Assembly: GCA_029256485.1 (NCBI GenBank)
Contig: JAQSXU010000055.1
Coordinates: forward strand, 1-20,693
Direction of reading: 5' to 3'
Source of the DNA: Clostridiaceae bacterium
GTDB lineage: Bacteria; Bacillota_A; Clostridia; Clostridiales; Clostridiaceae
DNA length: 20,693 bases
In this document: positions 14,273 through 20,693 of the stretch, piece by piece
Position numbering within the stretch: position 1 is the stretch's first letter
How the letters are laid out: each line of letters opens with the position of its first letter
The notes under the pieces: model-generated
Seen by the model: the letters and a program-made list of their open reading frames with translations, nothing else
Database searches by the model: none
Told to the model about the DNA's origin: nothing
Made by a program: the position numbers and the translations under genes

Positions 14273-17200
14273 TTATACAGCTTGAACTAAATCAACTGAA
14301 ACAATTTTAGATACTCCTTTTTCTTGCATTGTTACTCCATATAAAGCGTCACTGGCCTCCATTGTACCTTTTCTATGTGTAATTACTATAAATTGAATGT
14401 TATTAGAGAATTTTGTTAAAAACTCAGCATATCTTATAACATTTGCATCATCAAGGGCGGCTTCTATTTCATCTAAAATACAAAATGGAGTAGGCTTCAT
14501 TTTTAGTATTGCAAATAATAATGCAATTGCCGATAATCCCTTTTCTCCTCCAGACATCAAATTTATATTCTGAAGTTTTTTACCAGGCGGCTGCACTGTA
14601 ATATCAATTACTCCTGTTAATTCATCGCCGTTACTTAAGATTAAATCTGCACTGCCTCCCTTAAAAAGTTCCCTGAATGTTTCATTAAAATAAACTCTTA
14701 GTTTATTAAAATTATCATTAAAAACAACCTTCATTTTGTTTGTCATATCCTGGATTACTGATAAAAGTTCATCTTTTGCTTGTATTAAGTCTTCCCTTTG
14801 AGCCGACATAAAAGTGTACTTCTCTTTTATTTCTTTATATTCTTCAATAGAACCGACATTTACAGTTCCTAAAGAACCAATTTTATTTTTTAATGTTTGA
14901 ACTTCTTTCTTGTAACTGTCTAAATTGTCTATATCACTTTTGTATTTTAAGGCTTCAGCATATGTAATTTCAAGTTCATCATTTAGTTTATTATAAATAC
15001 TTTCTTTTTCAGCATCATTTTTTGCCATAGCTACATCTATCTTATGAAGTTCATTTTCAAGTTTATTTATTAGTAACTGAGACTCTTCTTTTGAAGCATT
15101 TACTATGCTAATGTTTTCTTTTATTTTAATTCTTTCTATTTCATAATTCTTAAAATTCTCTTCCATGGATTTTAACTTATCATTTAAATCGTTAATTTTA
15201 ATTATATTACATTTAATCTGCTTATTTATTTCTTCAGTTAGATATGTATTCTGCTGCTTTTCATCATTTAAAGCATTAATTCTATCATTGAGCTCATTTA
15301 TTTCTTTTTCCATTCTCTCCAAATCTTTAACTTTTGAAATGCAGTTTTCATCCACTTGAGCCTTTTTAATTTTTAATTTCATTAAGTTTTCTCTTATTTC
15401 TGAGATAAGCTTTCCCTTAGATTCAAATTCATCCTCTAACACTGAAATATTTTTTTCATTTTCTTCTTTTGTTTCATCAAGTAAGTTATAGTCCATAGAT
15501 AATTGTTTACTATTCCCATCATTAAAGTCTAACTTCTTCTTGTTATTTTCTATTTCATTATTGGATACAATTAAATTTTGTGATAATCTTCTGCTTTCTT
15601 CCTCTATGCTATTTATTCTAGCTTCAATTTTTGTAGTTTCGATCTTTTCTTGATAAACTTTATCTTTTAAGTTCAAACAAATGTTATCTAATTCTTTTAT
15701 TTTAGATTTACTTTCGTTAATTTCATAACTATATTTATCTATATTATTTCTTGACTGTATTAGCTTTTCCTTGATCTCTTCAATTTCCCTTTTTCTGCTT
15801 ATTATATTAGAACTTTTATGTGATATACTTCCTCCAGTTAAAGAGCCGCCTGGATTTATGACTTCTCCCTGAAGTGTTACAATTTTAAAACTATAATTAA
15901 TTGACTTTGCTATATTTAAAGCACTATCCATGTCGGAAGCTATTATTGTACGCCCCAATAAAAATTCTACAGCATTGGTAAACTCATTATTATAATTTAC
16001 TAAATTACTAGCAATACCAACATATCCTTTAATTTTTTCAATAGACTTTGTGCTGTCAATCTTCCTTCCTTTTACTATATTTAAAGGCAAAAAAGTTGCT
16101 CTCCCAATATTGCTTTCTTTTAAATAGCCAATTAACTTCTTCGCCACAAAATCATTTTTAGTTATTATATCTGAAATTGCCCCACCTAATGCAATTTCAA
16201 TGGCAATTTCAAGTTCTTTTTTTACATCAATTACTTCGCCTAAAACATTGGTGCTATTTTTAGGTATCTCAACTTTATTTTCTCTTATATGCTGCATAAG
16301 TACTTTTACTGATCTATTATATCCCTCATACTGCTTTTCCAGATTTACCAGCATTTGCTGGTTTGCCTCCATCTTACTAAATAAATTATTTTCTAGTTTT
16401 AATTCATTTTCCTTTTTTAATAAAGTATTATTTTGGAAAGTTATTTCTCTTCTTTTGTCTCTTATAGTATTTTCATATTGTTCTATATTACAATTTATAC
16501 TTTTGATCTGCTCATTGAGCATTGCTTTGGTAGTAATATTAATTTTCATAGAATTACTGTAGCTTTCAACTGATACTTTTAAATTCTCAAGTCTTTTTGC
16601 AATTGACTCATTTTCATTGTTCAAATTTAAAATTTCATTATTTTTTTGAGCCATTTTACTTAATATATCTACTTGATCATTTTTTAAATCTTTAATTTTT
16701 TCTTCCTTATTTACTAAATCTTCATTAATACTAATAGCATTATTCTCAATACTAACTATATCATTATTTAATTTAGATTGTTCCCCTTGAATTATTTTAA
16801 TGTTATTGAGTTCAGCATCTTTAAGGCTCTTTGTACTGTTAAGTTTTAAATTAATGCCTTCAACTTCCTCTGTTATTCTTATTTGATTTTTATTTATATT
16901 ATCTATTCTTTCATCTAATAAATTATTTTCAGAGGACAGCTTTTGAAGTTCACTTTTATTTTCAAAATATATGCTTTTTTCCTTGCCAGCATTTTTATCA
17001 AAGATTTCAAGTTCATCATTATATTTTTTTAATTTCAATACTAATTCATCATTATTTTTCTTAGCCTCATTATATTGAAATTGGTCATTTTCTAGCTCTT
17101 TATTTAATAGATCAATTTTATTTTGCACTTTGTCAATTGAATGAACTATTAAATTGACTTCCTTTCCCTTTAAGTCATCTGCTAGTTGGAGAAATAATTT

Positions 17201-17836
17201 TGCCTTTTCACTCTCAATTCTTAAAGGCTCAATCCTATCCTCATATGTACTTATAATATCGCAAATTCTCACCAAATTTTGGTCAGTATTCTCTAATTTT
17301 TTTTCAGCCTCTTCTTTTCTCCACTTAAACTTAACTATACCAGCAGCTTCTTCTAGCAAACTTCTTCTTTCCTCAGGTTTTCCACTTAATACTGCCTCTA
17401 TTTTACCTTGTCCAATAATAGAGTAACCTTCTTTTCCTATTCCGGTATCCATAAATAACTGGTTAACATCTTTTAACCTGCATTGGGTATTATTGATATA
17501 GTATTCACTATCTCCTGATCGATACAATCTCCTGGTTATGGTTACTTCAGAGTAATCCAGAAGCAATTCATGGTCTGAATTATCTAAAACTAATGATACT
17601 TGACATAATCCTACAGGCTTTCTAAATTGAGTACCTGCAAAAATTACATCCTCCATTTTTCCTCCTCTAAGACTTTTTACACTCTGCTCACCTAGCACCC
17701 ATCTTACAGCATCCGAAATATTACTTTTACCGCTTCCATTAGGGCCTACAATTGTTGTTACACCTTTTTTGAAATTCAATTCTGTTTTATCAGCAAAGGA
17801 TTTAAATCCTCTTATTTCAATTGATTTTAAAAACAT
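14273..17836 (-). CDS. smc: Smc, chromosome condensation and segregation ATPase
   Basis: Core of the Smc-ScpAB condensin, which loads near the origin and extrudes loops to separate sister chromosomes. The 1187-aa protein has an N-terminal ATPase half with Walker A GPNGSGKS (31-38) and a long coiled coil (about 165-500). The hinge covers about 510-670 (VLGEVIDV through GGSLTGGS), and a returning coil runs to about 1010. The C-terminal half has signature MSGGEK (about 1094-1099) and Walker B/D-loop ILDEIEAALDD (1120-1130). Length and order are standard. The start at 17836 has AAGGAG about 9 bases upstream. It precedes ftsY. A 350-bp region upstream holds a small gene and inverted repeats. scpA and scpB are not in the window. 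Confidence 0.98.
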   Translation of the reverse strand: MFLKSIEIRGFKSFADKTELNFKKGVTTIVGPNGSGKSNISDAVRWVLGEQSVKSLRGGKMEDVIFAGTQFRKPVGLCQVSLVLDNSDHELLLDYSEVTITRRLYRSGDSEYYINNTQCRLKDVNQLFMDTGIGKEGYSIIGQGKIEAVLSGKPEERRSLLEEAAGIVKFKWRKEEAEKKLENTDQNLVRICDIISTYEDRIEPLRIESEKAKLFLQLADDLKGKEVNLIVHSIDKVQNKIDLLNKELENDQFQYNEAKKNNDELVLKLKKYNDELEIFDKNAGKEKSIYFENKSELQKLSSENNLLDERIDNINKNQIRITEEVEGINLKLNSTKSLKDAELNNIKIIQGEQSKLNNDIVSIENNAISINEDLVNKEEKIKDLKNDQVDILSKMAQKNNEILNLNNENESIAKRLENLKVSVESYSNSMKINITTKAMLNEQIKSINCNIEQYENTIRDKRREITFQNNTLLKKENELKLENNLFSKMEANQQMLVNLEKQYEGYNRSVKVLMQHIRENKVEIPKNSTNVLGEVIDVKKELEIAIEIALGGAISDIITKNDFVAKKLIGYLKESNIGRATFLPLNIVKGRKIDSTKSIEKIKGYVGIASNLVNYNNEFTNAVEFLLGRTIIASDMDSALNIAKSINYSFKIVTLQGEVINPGGSLTGGSISHKSSNIISRKREIEEIKEKLIQSRNNIDKYSYEINESKSKIKELDNICLNLKDKVYQEKIETTKIEARINSIEEESRRLSQNLIVSNNEIENNKKKLDFNDGNSKQLSMDYNLLDETKEENEKNISVLEDEFESKGKLISEIRENLMKLKIKKAQVDENCISKVKDLERMEKEINELNDRINALNDEKQQNTYLTEEINKQIKCNIIKINDLNDKLKSMEENFKNYEIERIKIKENISIVNASKEESQLLINKLENELHKIDVAMAKNDAEKESIYNKLNDELEITYAEALKYKSDIDNLDSYKKEVQTLKNKIGSLGTVNVGSIEEYKEIKEKYTFMSAQREDLIQAKDELLSVIQDMTNKMKVVFNDNFNKLRVYFNETFRELFKGGSADLILSNGDELTGVIDITVQPPGKKLQNINLMSGGEKGLSAIALLFAILKMKPTPFCILDEIEAALDDANVIRYAEFLTKFSNNIQFIVITHRKGTMEASDALYGVTMQEKGVSKIVSVDLVQAV

Positions 17837-17870
17837 AGTTACACTCCTTGCTTATCCATATAACTTCATC

Positions 17871-17946
17871 AAGTAAATCTCTGTTTAACTAAGTAAAAAG
17901 CCCCACATTTACACGTTTTGACCAAGCTCAAAAAGAAGATTTACTT
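17871..17946 (-). repeat. Long-range inverted repeat in the smc leader
   Basis: AAGTAAATCT (17937-17946, minus strand) can pair perfectly over 10 bp with AGATTTACTT (17871-17880), or over 7 bp with TTTACTT at 17891-17897. The pairings exclude each other. The segment between includes a G-run followed by T5 (GGGGCTTTTT), but no proper terminator stem is visible. It could be a switching leader for smc or just repeated A/T words. Confidence 0.35.
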
Positions 17947-17952
17947 TTAAAT

Positions 17953-18048
17953 TTATCTAAATAACATTGGCAATAAGCTGATTACAAACATTATTATCAT
18001 AAAGTATACTAGTATTTTAGTAACTTTATCTCTTTTCTTTTTATTCAT
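17953..18048 (-). CDS. 31-aa membrane miniprotein, Prli42/DUF4044-like
   Basis: A short frame encoding a very basic N-terminus (MNKKKRDKVTK), then one hydrophobic helix (about residues 12-30, ILVYFMIIMFVISLLPMLF), ending in Arg. AGGTAGGT lies about 8-15 bases upstream, a plausible though imperfect ribosome site, and a good promoter lies further upstream. Size, layout and sequence style match the DUF4044 family, which includes the Listeria miniprotein Prli42 that anchors the stressosome to the membrane. Assignment is from memory of that family's pattern, not from a search. Many clostridia lack a stressosome, so the role here would differ or be unknown. It lies between spoVS and smc and is short enough to be missed by automatic annotation. 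Confidence 0.65.
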   Translation of the reverse strand: MNKKKRDKVTKILVYFMIIMFVISLLPMLFR

Positions 18049-18073
18049 AGTTATACTACCTACCTTTAAATAA

Positions 18074-18101
18074 ATAAACAGCCTACACTAAGACTGTTTA
18101 T
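18074..18101 (-). promoter_or_regulatory. Hairpin in the leader of the miniprotein gene
   Basis: ATAAACAGTC (18092-18101) pairs with GGCTGTTTAT (18074-18083) over 10 bp with one G-U and an 8-base loop. The following tract (TTATTTAAAGG) is a poor T-run. It may be a weak terminator after spoVS or a leader structure just upstream of the miniprotein ribosome site. Confidence 0.45.
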
Positions 18102-18121
18102 AAATATTAACATTCCATATA

Positions 18122-18150
18122 ATTCTATCTTAAAACATAAAAAATATCAA
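18122..18150 (-). promoter_or_regulatory. Sigma-A promoter upstream of the miniprotein and smc
   Basis: -35 TTGATA at 18145-18150, 17-base spacer, -10 TAGAAT at 18122-18127. It lies in the gap after spoVS and could drive the miniprotein, smc and ftsY together. Confidence 0.6.
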
Positions 18151-18186
18151 TGAGTTAGATTCAATCCATAAGTGAAATATTTCTCT

Positions 18187-18447
18187 TTATCTAGGTTCAA
18201 TTACAAATTTTATAGCAGTTCTATCTTGACCATCAATTGATATTTCTGAGAACGCTGGCACCACAATTAAATCAATGCCATTAGGAGCTACAAAGCCCCT
18301 GGTAATAGCAATTGCTTTTATAGCTTGATTCACAGCTCCAGCTCCTACTGCCTGTATTTCAGCTTTACTATTTTCTCTTAATACAGCAGCCAGGGCACCT
18401 GCAACTGATTTTGGTTGTGACTGAGATGATACTTTTAATAATTCCAT
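18187..18447 (-). CDS. spoVS: Stage V sporulation protein S
   Basis: SpoVS is an 86-aa Alba-like protein needed for normal spore coat formation and septation timing in Bacillus; its molecular target is uncertain. The protein is recognised by LKVSSQSQPKSVAGALAAVLR, the glycine/alanine-rich EIQAVGAGAVNQAIKAIAI and the ending TAIKFVIEPR. I start it at 18447 (MELLKV), which gives the family length and a 7-base spacer from GGGAGG. The in-frame ATG at 18453 is one base from that box. A sigma-H promoter lies upstream (separate entry), which fits the known sigma-H dependence in Bacillus. Its position between an Elp3-like gene and smc places a sporulation gene inside a growth cluster. Confidence 0.96.
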   Translation of the reverse strand: MELLKVSSQSQPKSVAGALAAVLRENSKAEIQAVGAGAVNQAIKAIAITRGFVAPNGIDLIVVPAFSEISIDGQDRTAIKFVIEPR

Positions 18448-18499
18448 AAACATTCCTCCCTAATTCTACTATAAAATTAATAAACATATATAGGAAAGA

Positions 18500-18526
18500 A
18501 TTCTATATATTTGTAAAATTTCCTTC
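18500..18526 (-). promoter_or_regulatory. spoVS: Sigma-H promoter of spoVS
   Basis: -35 GAAGGAAAT (18518-18526) and -10 ATAGAAT (18500-18506), 11 bases apart. This fits every specified position of the Bacillus sigma-H consensus (RnAGGAwWW, 11-12 bases, RnnGAAT). The -10 overlaps the stop codon of the radical SAM gene. The predicted leader is about 45 nt. An 8-bp inverted repeat (18486-18493 with 18503-18510) overlaps the -10. Confidence 0.7.
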
Positions 18527-19591
18527 TTTATACTTTTCACTTATATATTTATATTTTGACAATATTTTACTAACGGAACCATACTTTACTATGTATAATC
18601 CCTCACTTAAAGCTTCTGACTGTTGTATTATAACTGTTTTAGCGTTAACCTGCTCTTTCATGTCATTAAAAAATTTCTTTTTATATGCATATAGTTTTGA
18701 TATTTCTCTAGGATTAATGCATATAGTTATAGATTCACATTTCATGTCACCTATCTTTTCTAAAAGCATGTCATTAATAATGGAACTCTCCACCAGTTCC
18801 CTAAAAGCTGGATGAAATGGACCTGATAAAATTTCTTTACCTTCATTTATCTCCTCTGTAGGTTGCAGTCCTATTCTTATAACATTAATATGGCTATTTA
18901 TAAATAATCCATATAATATCTTACTAATTTTAACTGCATCCATCAGTGAATATGGTTTATAAGAGGATGAGTTGTACATTATTTCCATAGGAGTATTTCG
19001 AATTACTAACGCTGGATATATCCTGACGATACTTGGACCCATATTTATAACTTTTTGGGTTGTTTCTATATCTTTCCTAAAAGTATCACCTGGCAGTCCA
19101 ATCATTATTTGATGACCTAATGTAAATCCATATTCCTTTATCAAGGCTGATGCATTTATTACATCATTTTCGCTATGCCCTCTTCCGGATTTTAACAGCA
19201 CCTCTTCATCTAAAGATTGAACCCCTAATTCAATAATGTCTACTGAGTACTTTTTTAAATTATCCAAAATAGCACTATCAATATAATCCGGTCTTGTAGA
19301 CAGCCTGATATAATTAACTTTTTTCTTTTCCTTATATATTTTGGCAACAGCTAATAATTCTATTTGTTTCTCAATTGGAATGGCTGTAAATGTTCCTCCA
19401 TAAAATGAAACCTCTACAATAGTATCATTATGATTTATATTCATAAGATACTTATCCATTGTTTCCTGAACATATTTCCCATCTACATCGTTACTTGACC
19501 CAGTAATACTATTTTGATTACAAAACACACAATTGTGAGGACATCCTTCATGCGGCACAAAAATTGGAATAATATAATGTGATTTACTCAT
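18503..19591 (-). CDS. Elp3-like radical SAM protein
   Basis: A 362-aa radical S-adenosylmethionine enzyme. The iron-sulfur motif CPHNCVFC (Cys17, Cys21, Cys24) is followed by EVSFYGGTFTAIP, LSTRPDYID, IELGVQSLDEEVL and GHQIMIGLPGDT, all typical of the radical SAM barrel of the Elp3/COG1243 group. A C-terminal segment (FHPAFRELVESSI) is shared with that group, but there is no room for the acetyltransferase domain of true Elp3, so tRNA wobble-uridine acetylation cannot be assumed. Its substrate is unknown. I chose the ATG at 19591, with GGAGG 9 bases upstream; it overlaps the rnc stop by 8 nt, so the two are translationally coupled. A frame extends 26 codons further but only as an rnc shadow. 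Linkage with rnc suggests an RNA substrate, but weakly. Confidence 0.9.
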   Translation of the reverse strand: MSKSHYIIPIFVPHEGCPHNCVFCNQNSITGSSNDVDGKYVQETMDKYLMNINHNDTIVEVSFYGGTFTAIPIEKQIELLAVAKIYKEKKKVNYIRLSTRPDYIDSAILDNLKKYSVDIIELGVQSLDEEVLLKSGRGHSENDVINASALIKEYGFTLGHQIMIGLPGDTFRKDIETTQKVINMGPSIVRIYPALVIRNTPMEIMYNSSSYKPYSLMDAVKISKILYGLFINSHINVIRIGLQPTEEINEGKEILSGPFHPAFRELVESSIINDMLLEKIGDMKCESITICINPREISKLYAYKKKFFNDMKEQVNAKTVIIQQSEALSEGLYIVKYGSVSKILSKYKYISEKYKEGNFTNI

Positions 19592-20291
19592 TTTTGTTAT
19601 CCTCCAAATTTTTAAGAGCTTCCATTGCTGCAATTTGCTGAGACTCTTTCTTGCTATAACCCATTCCATATCCCCATATTTTTTCGTTAACTATTACCTC
19701 AGTAAAAAACTTTCTTCTATGTGGAGGACCTTCAAACTTGGCTAAGTTATAAACTATAGACACATCACCATTTTGTTGAAGTACTTCCTGAAGCTTTGTT
19801 TTATAATCAATTACTATCTTATCATTGATGGCCTTAAATATTATATCTTCAAAATAACGTTCAATAAATTTTTTTGCCTTTTCAAAACTACTGTCCATAT
19901 AAATTGCAGCAATTATTGCTTCTACGCAATCTGCCAATATTGACACTCTTTCTCTGCCTCCAGTTAGTTCCTCTCCCTTACTCATCAATATGTATTCTCC
20001 AAGTTTCCACTGTTTAGCAATTTCATAAAGTGAATTTTCACATACTATCAAAGCTCTCAACTTAGTAAGCTCGCCTTCACTTTTATCTTTAAACCTATTA
20101 AATAAAACATCAGAAATACTTAGCTGCAAAACCGAGTCACCTAAGAATTCTAGCCTTTCATAATATTTTATATTTTTCTTCTGCTTTGCGTATGAGCTGT
20201 GAGTTAAAGCTGTATCTAACAATTCTTGATTTTTAAAAGAGATTTGAAGTCTAAACTCCAACTCACTTAATAAATTACTTCTCTCTATCAT
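19584..20291 (-). CDS. rnc: Ribonuclease III
   Basis: Cleaves double-stranded RNA, including rRNA precursors, some mRNAs and SRP RNA precursors. The 235-aa protein has the catalytic domain with signature ERLEFLGDS (45-53, including Glu48 and Asp52) and the second acidic pair in ADCVEAIIAAIY (Asp121, Glu124). The double-stranded-RNA-binding domain covers about 160-230 (DYKTKLQEVLQ to KESQQIAAMEAL). The start at 20291 has AAGGGGT about 7 bases upstream. Order acpP-rnc-...-smc-ftsY is conserved in Firmicutes. It is isolated from acpP by a strong terminator and is coupled to the radical SAM gene by an 8-nt overlap. Confidence 0.97.
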   Translation of the reverse strand: MIERSNLLSELEFRLQISFKNQELLDTALTHSSYAKQKKNIKYYERLEFLGDSVLQLSISDVLFNRFKDKSEGELTKLRALIVCENSLYEIAKQWKLGEYILMSKGEELTGGRERVSILADCVEAIIAAIYMDSSFEKAKKFIERYFEDIIFKAINDKIVIDYKTKLQEVLQQNGDVSIVYNLAKFEGPPHRRKFFTEVIVNEKIWGYGMGYSKKESQQIAAMEALKNLEDNKNE

Positions 20292-20323
20292 TAATCTACC
20301 CCTTAGTCTTCAGAGTTCATTCT

Positions 20324-20351
20324 TCAATATGCTATTAATTAGTACATTCAA
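20324..20351 (-). promoter_or_regulatory. rnc: Weak candidate promoter of rnc
   Basis: -35 TTGAAT at 20346-20351, 16-base spacer, -10 TATTGA at 20324-20329. The -10 is poor, but rnc needs a promoter because a strong terminator lies upstream in this 219-bp gap. I see no other feature in 20292-20470. Confidence 0.35.
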
Positions 20352-20474
20352 GAATAAACTATTATTTATATATAATGCATTAAATTTCTTACATTATGAT
20401 TTTGGAAAACTTCTAATCTTCAAGGATTTTTGTGAAGTCACAATGTACTAGAATCTTTGTATTATATTTTGTAT

Positions 20475-20507
20475 AAATATAAAGCCCCGTGATGCAAACG
20501 GGGTCTT
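20475..20507 (-). terminator. Rho-independent terminator after acpP
   Basis: CCCCGT (20498-20503) pairs with ACGGGG (20485-20490) over a 7-base loop, extended by AAG/CTT beyond a bulged base, and followed by TTTATATTT. It lies three bases after the acpP stop codon. The GC-rich stem makes it one of the clearest terminators here. Confidence 0.85.
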
Positions 20508-20510
20508 AAA

Positions 20511-20693
20511 TTATTCCTCTGTATGAGTTTTTATGTATTCAACAACATCATTAACTGTTGAAATTTTTTCGGCATCTTCATCAGGTATTTCTAAATCAAA
20601 CTCTGTTTCTAATGCCATAATTAACTCTACTATATCAAGAGAATCTGCTCCTAGGTCATCTACAAATGATGAATCTATAGAAATTTCATCTGC
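20511..20693 (-). CDS. acpP: Acyl carrier protein (C-terminal part, enters from the window edge)
   Basis: The last 60 residues of the fatty-acid-synthesis acyl carrier protein. The phosphopantetheine attachment site is in [20 protein letters not shown], the serine being residue 18 of the visible part. The acidic helix [20 protein letters not shown] and the ending [10 protein letters not shown] are normal for type II ACP. The start lies outside the window to the right. It is followed by a strong terminator, separating it from rnc although the order is conserved. Identity is certain. Confidence 0.96.
   Translation of the reverse strand, partial: ADEISIDSSFVDDLGADSLDIVELIMALETEFDLEIPDEDAEKISTVNDVVEYIKTHTEE

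Noticed and set aside
16200..16562. 120-codon hydrophobic plus-strand frame within smc
   Set aside because: Antisense of lysine- and glutamate-rich coiled coil gives phenylalanine-, leucine- and serine-rich text that mimics membrane proteins; there is no ribosome site or promoter.
17840..17940. Possible tRNA or small stable RNA in the smc upstream region
   Set aside because: No acceptor stem, T-loop (GTTCRA) or other tRNA landmarks; the GGGGC segment has no complementary arm.
19592..19669. 26-codon N-terminal extension of the radical SAM gene
   Set aside because: It overlaps the conserved double-stranded-RNA-binding domain of rnc. The ATG at 19591 has GGAGG at proper spacing and gives the family-like start.
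20400..20420. CodY-box-like sequence (GATTTTGGAAAACTT) upstream of rnc
   Set aside because: About five mismatches to the 15-base CodY consensus, including all three central positions; expected by chance in A/T-rich DNA.
1..20693. Mobile element, CRISPR array, toxin-antitoxin or defence system
   Set aside because: All coding space is taken by recognised core genes in a conserved order; no transposase, integrase, regularly spaced repeats or foreign-looking block is present.

Overview
The window is a housekeeping stretch from a low-GC, endospore-forming Firmicute, most likely Clostridium sensu stricto. The reasons are the strong A+T bias, a clostridial-type CodY with its near-invariant DNA-binding helix, SpoVS, strong AGGAGG-type ribosome binding sites, and the gene order acpP-rnc-radical SAM-spoVS-smc-ftsY-ylxM-ffh-rpsP-khpA-rimM-trmD-rplS-lepB-rbgA-rnhB-(yraN)-comM-dprA-topA-codY-rpsB. 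Every gene but one is on the minus strand, so it is best read from high to low coordinates. I see no mobile element, CRISPR array, rRNA, tRNA, prophage or defence locus.

Right end, 20693 to about 14240: the 3' part of acpP with a strong terminator; rnc overlapping by 8 nt an Elp3-like radical SAM gene; spoVS with an excellent sigma-H promoter; a 31-codon membrane miniprotein; smc and ftsY. Middle, 13300 to 8580: ylxM-ffh (signal recognition particle), rpsP-khpA, rimM-trmD, rplS and lepB. Terminators after ftsY, khpA and rplS break this long array into segments, so ribosomal-protein genes and their low-expression neighbours can have different outputs. Left part, 8567 to 1: rbgA (50S assembly), rnhB, the inverted yraN, comM, dprA, topA, codY, and the start of rpsB.

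Functionally the window combines ribosome and tRNA maturation (RimM, RbgA, KhpA, S16, L19, S2, TrmD, RNase III), co-translational export (Ffh, FtsY, signal peptidase I), chromosome maintenance (Smc, TopA, RNase HII), DNA uptake processing (DprA, ComM) and stationary-phase or sporulation control (CodY, SpoVS).

No novel multi-gene system is visible. The unexplained signal is in gene arrangement and in RNA-level regulation: (1) ylxM has a near-consensus promoter whose -35 box lies inside the ftsY terminator, and a hairpin sits between its Shine-Dalgarno sequence and its likely start codon; (2) rpsB has a nested two-stem leader with two Shine-Dalgarno sequences; (3) a hairpin covers the topA ribosome binding site; (4) yraN is inverted in the middle of its usual operon and converges on rnhB with one base between stop codons; (5) there is a sigma-H promoter at spoVS; (6) a small membrane protein is encoded in the spoVS-smc gap. 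All comparisons with other genomes are from memory and none was searched.
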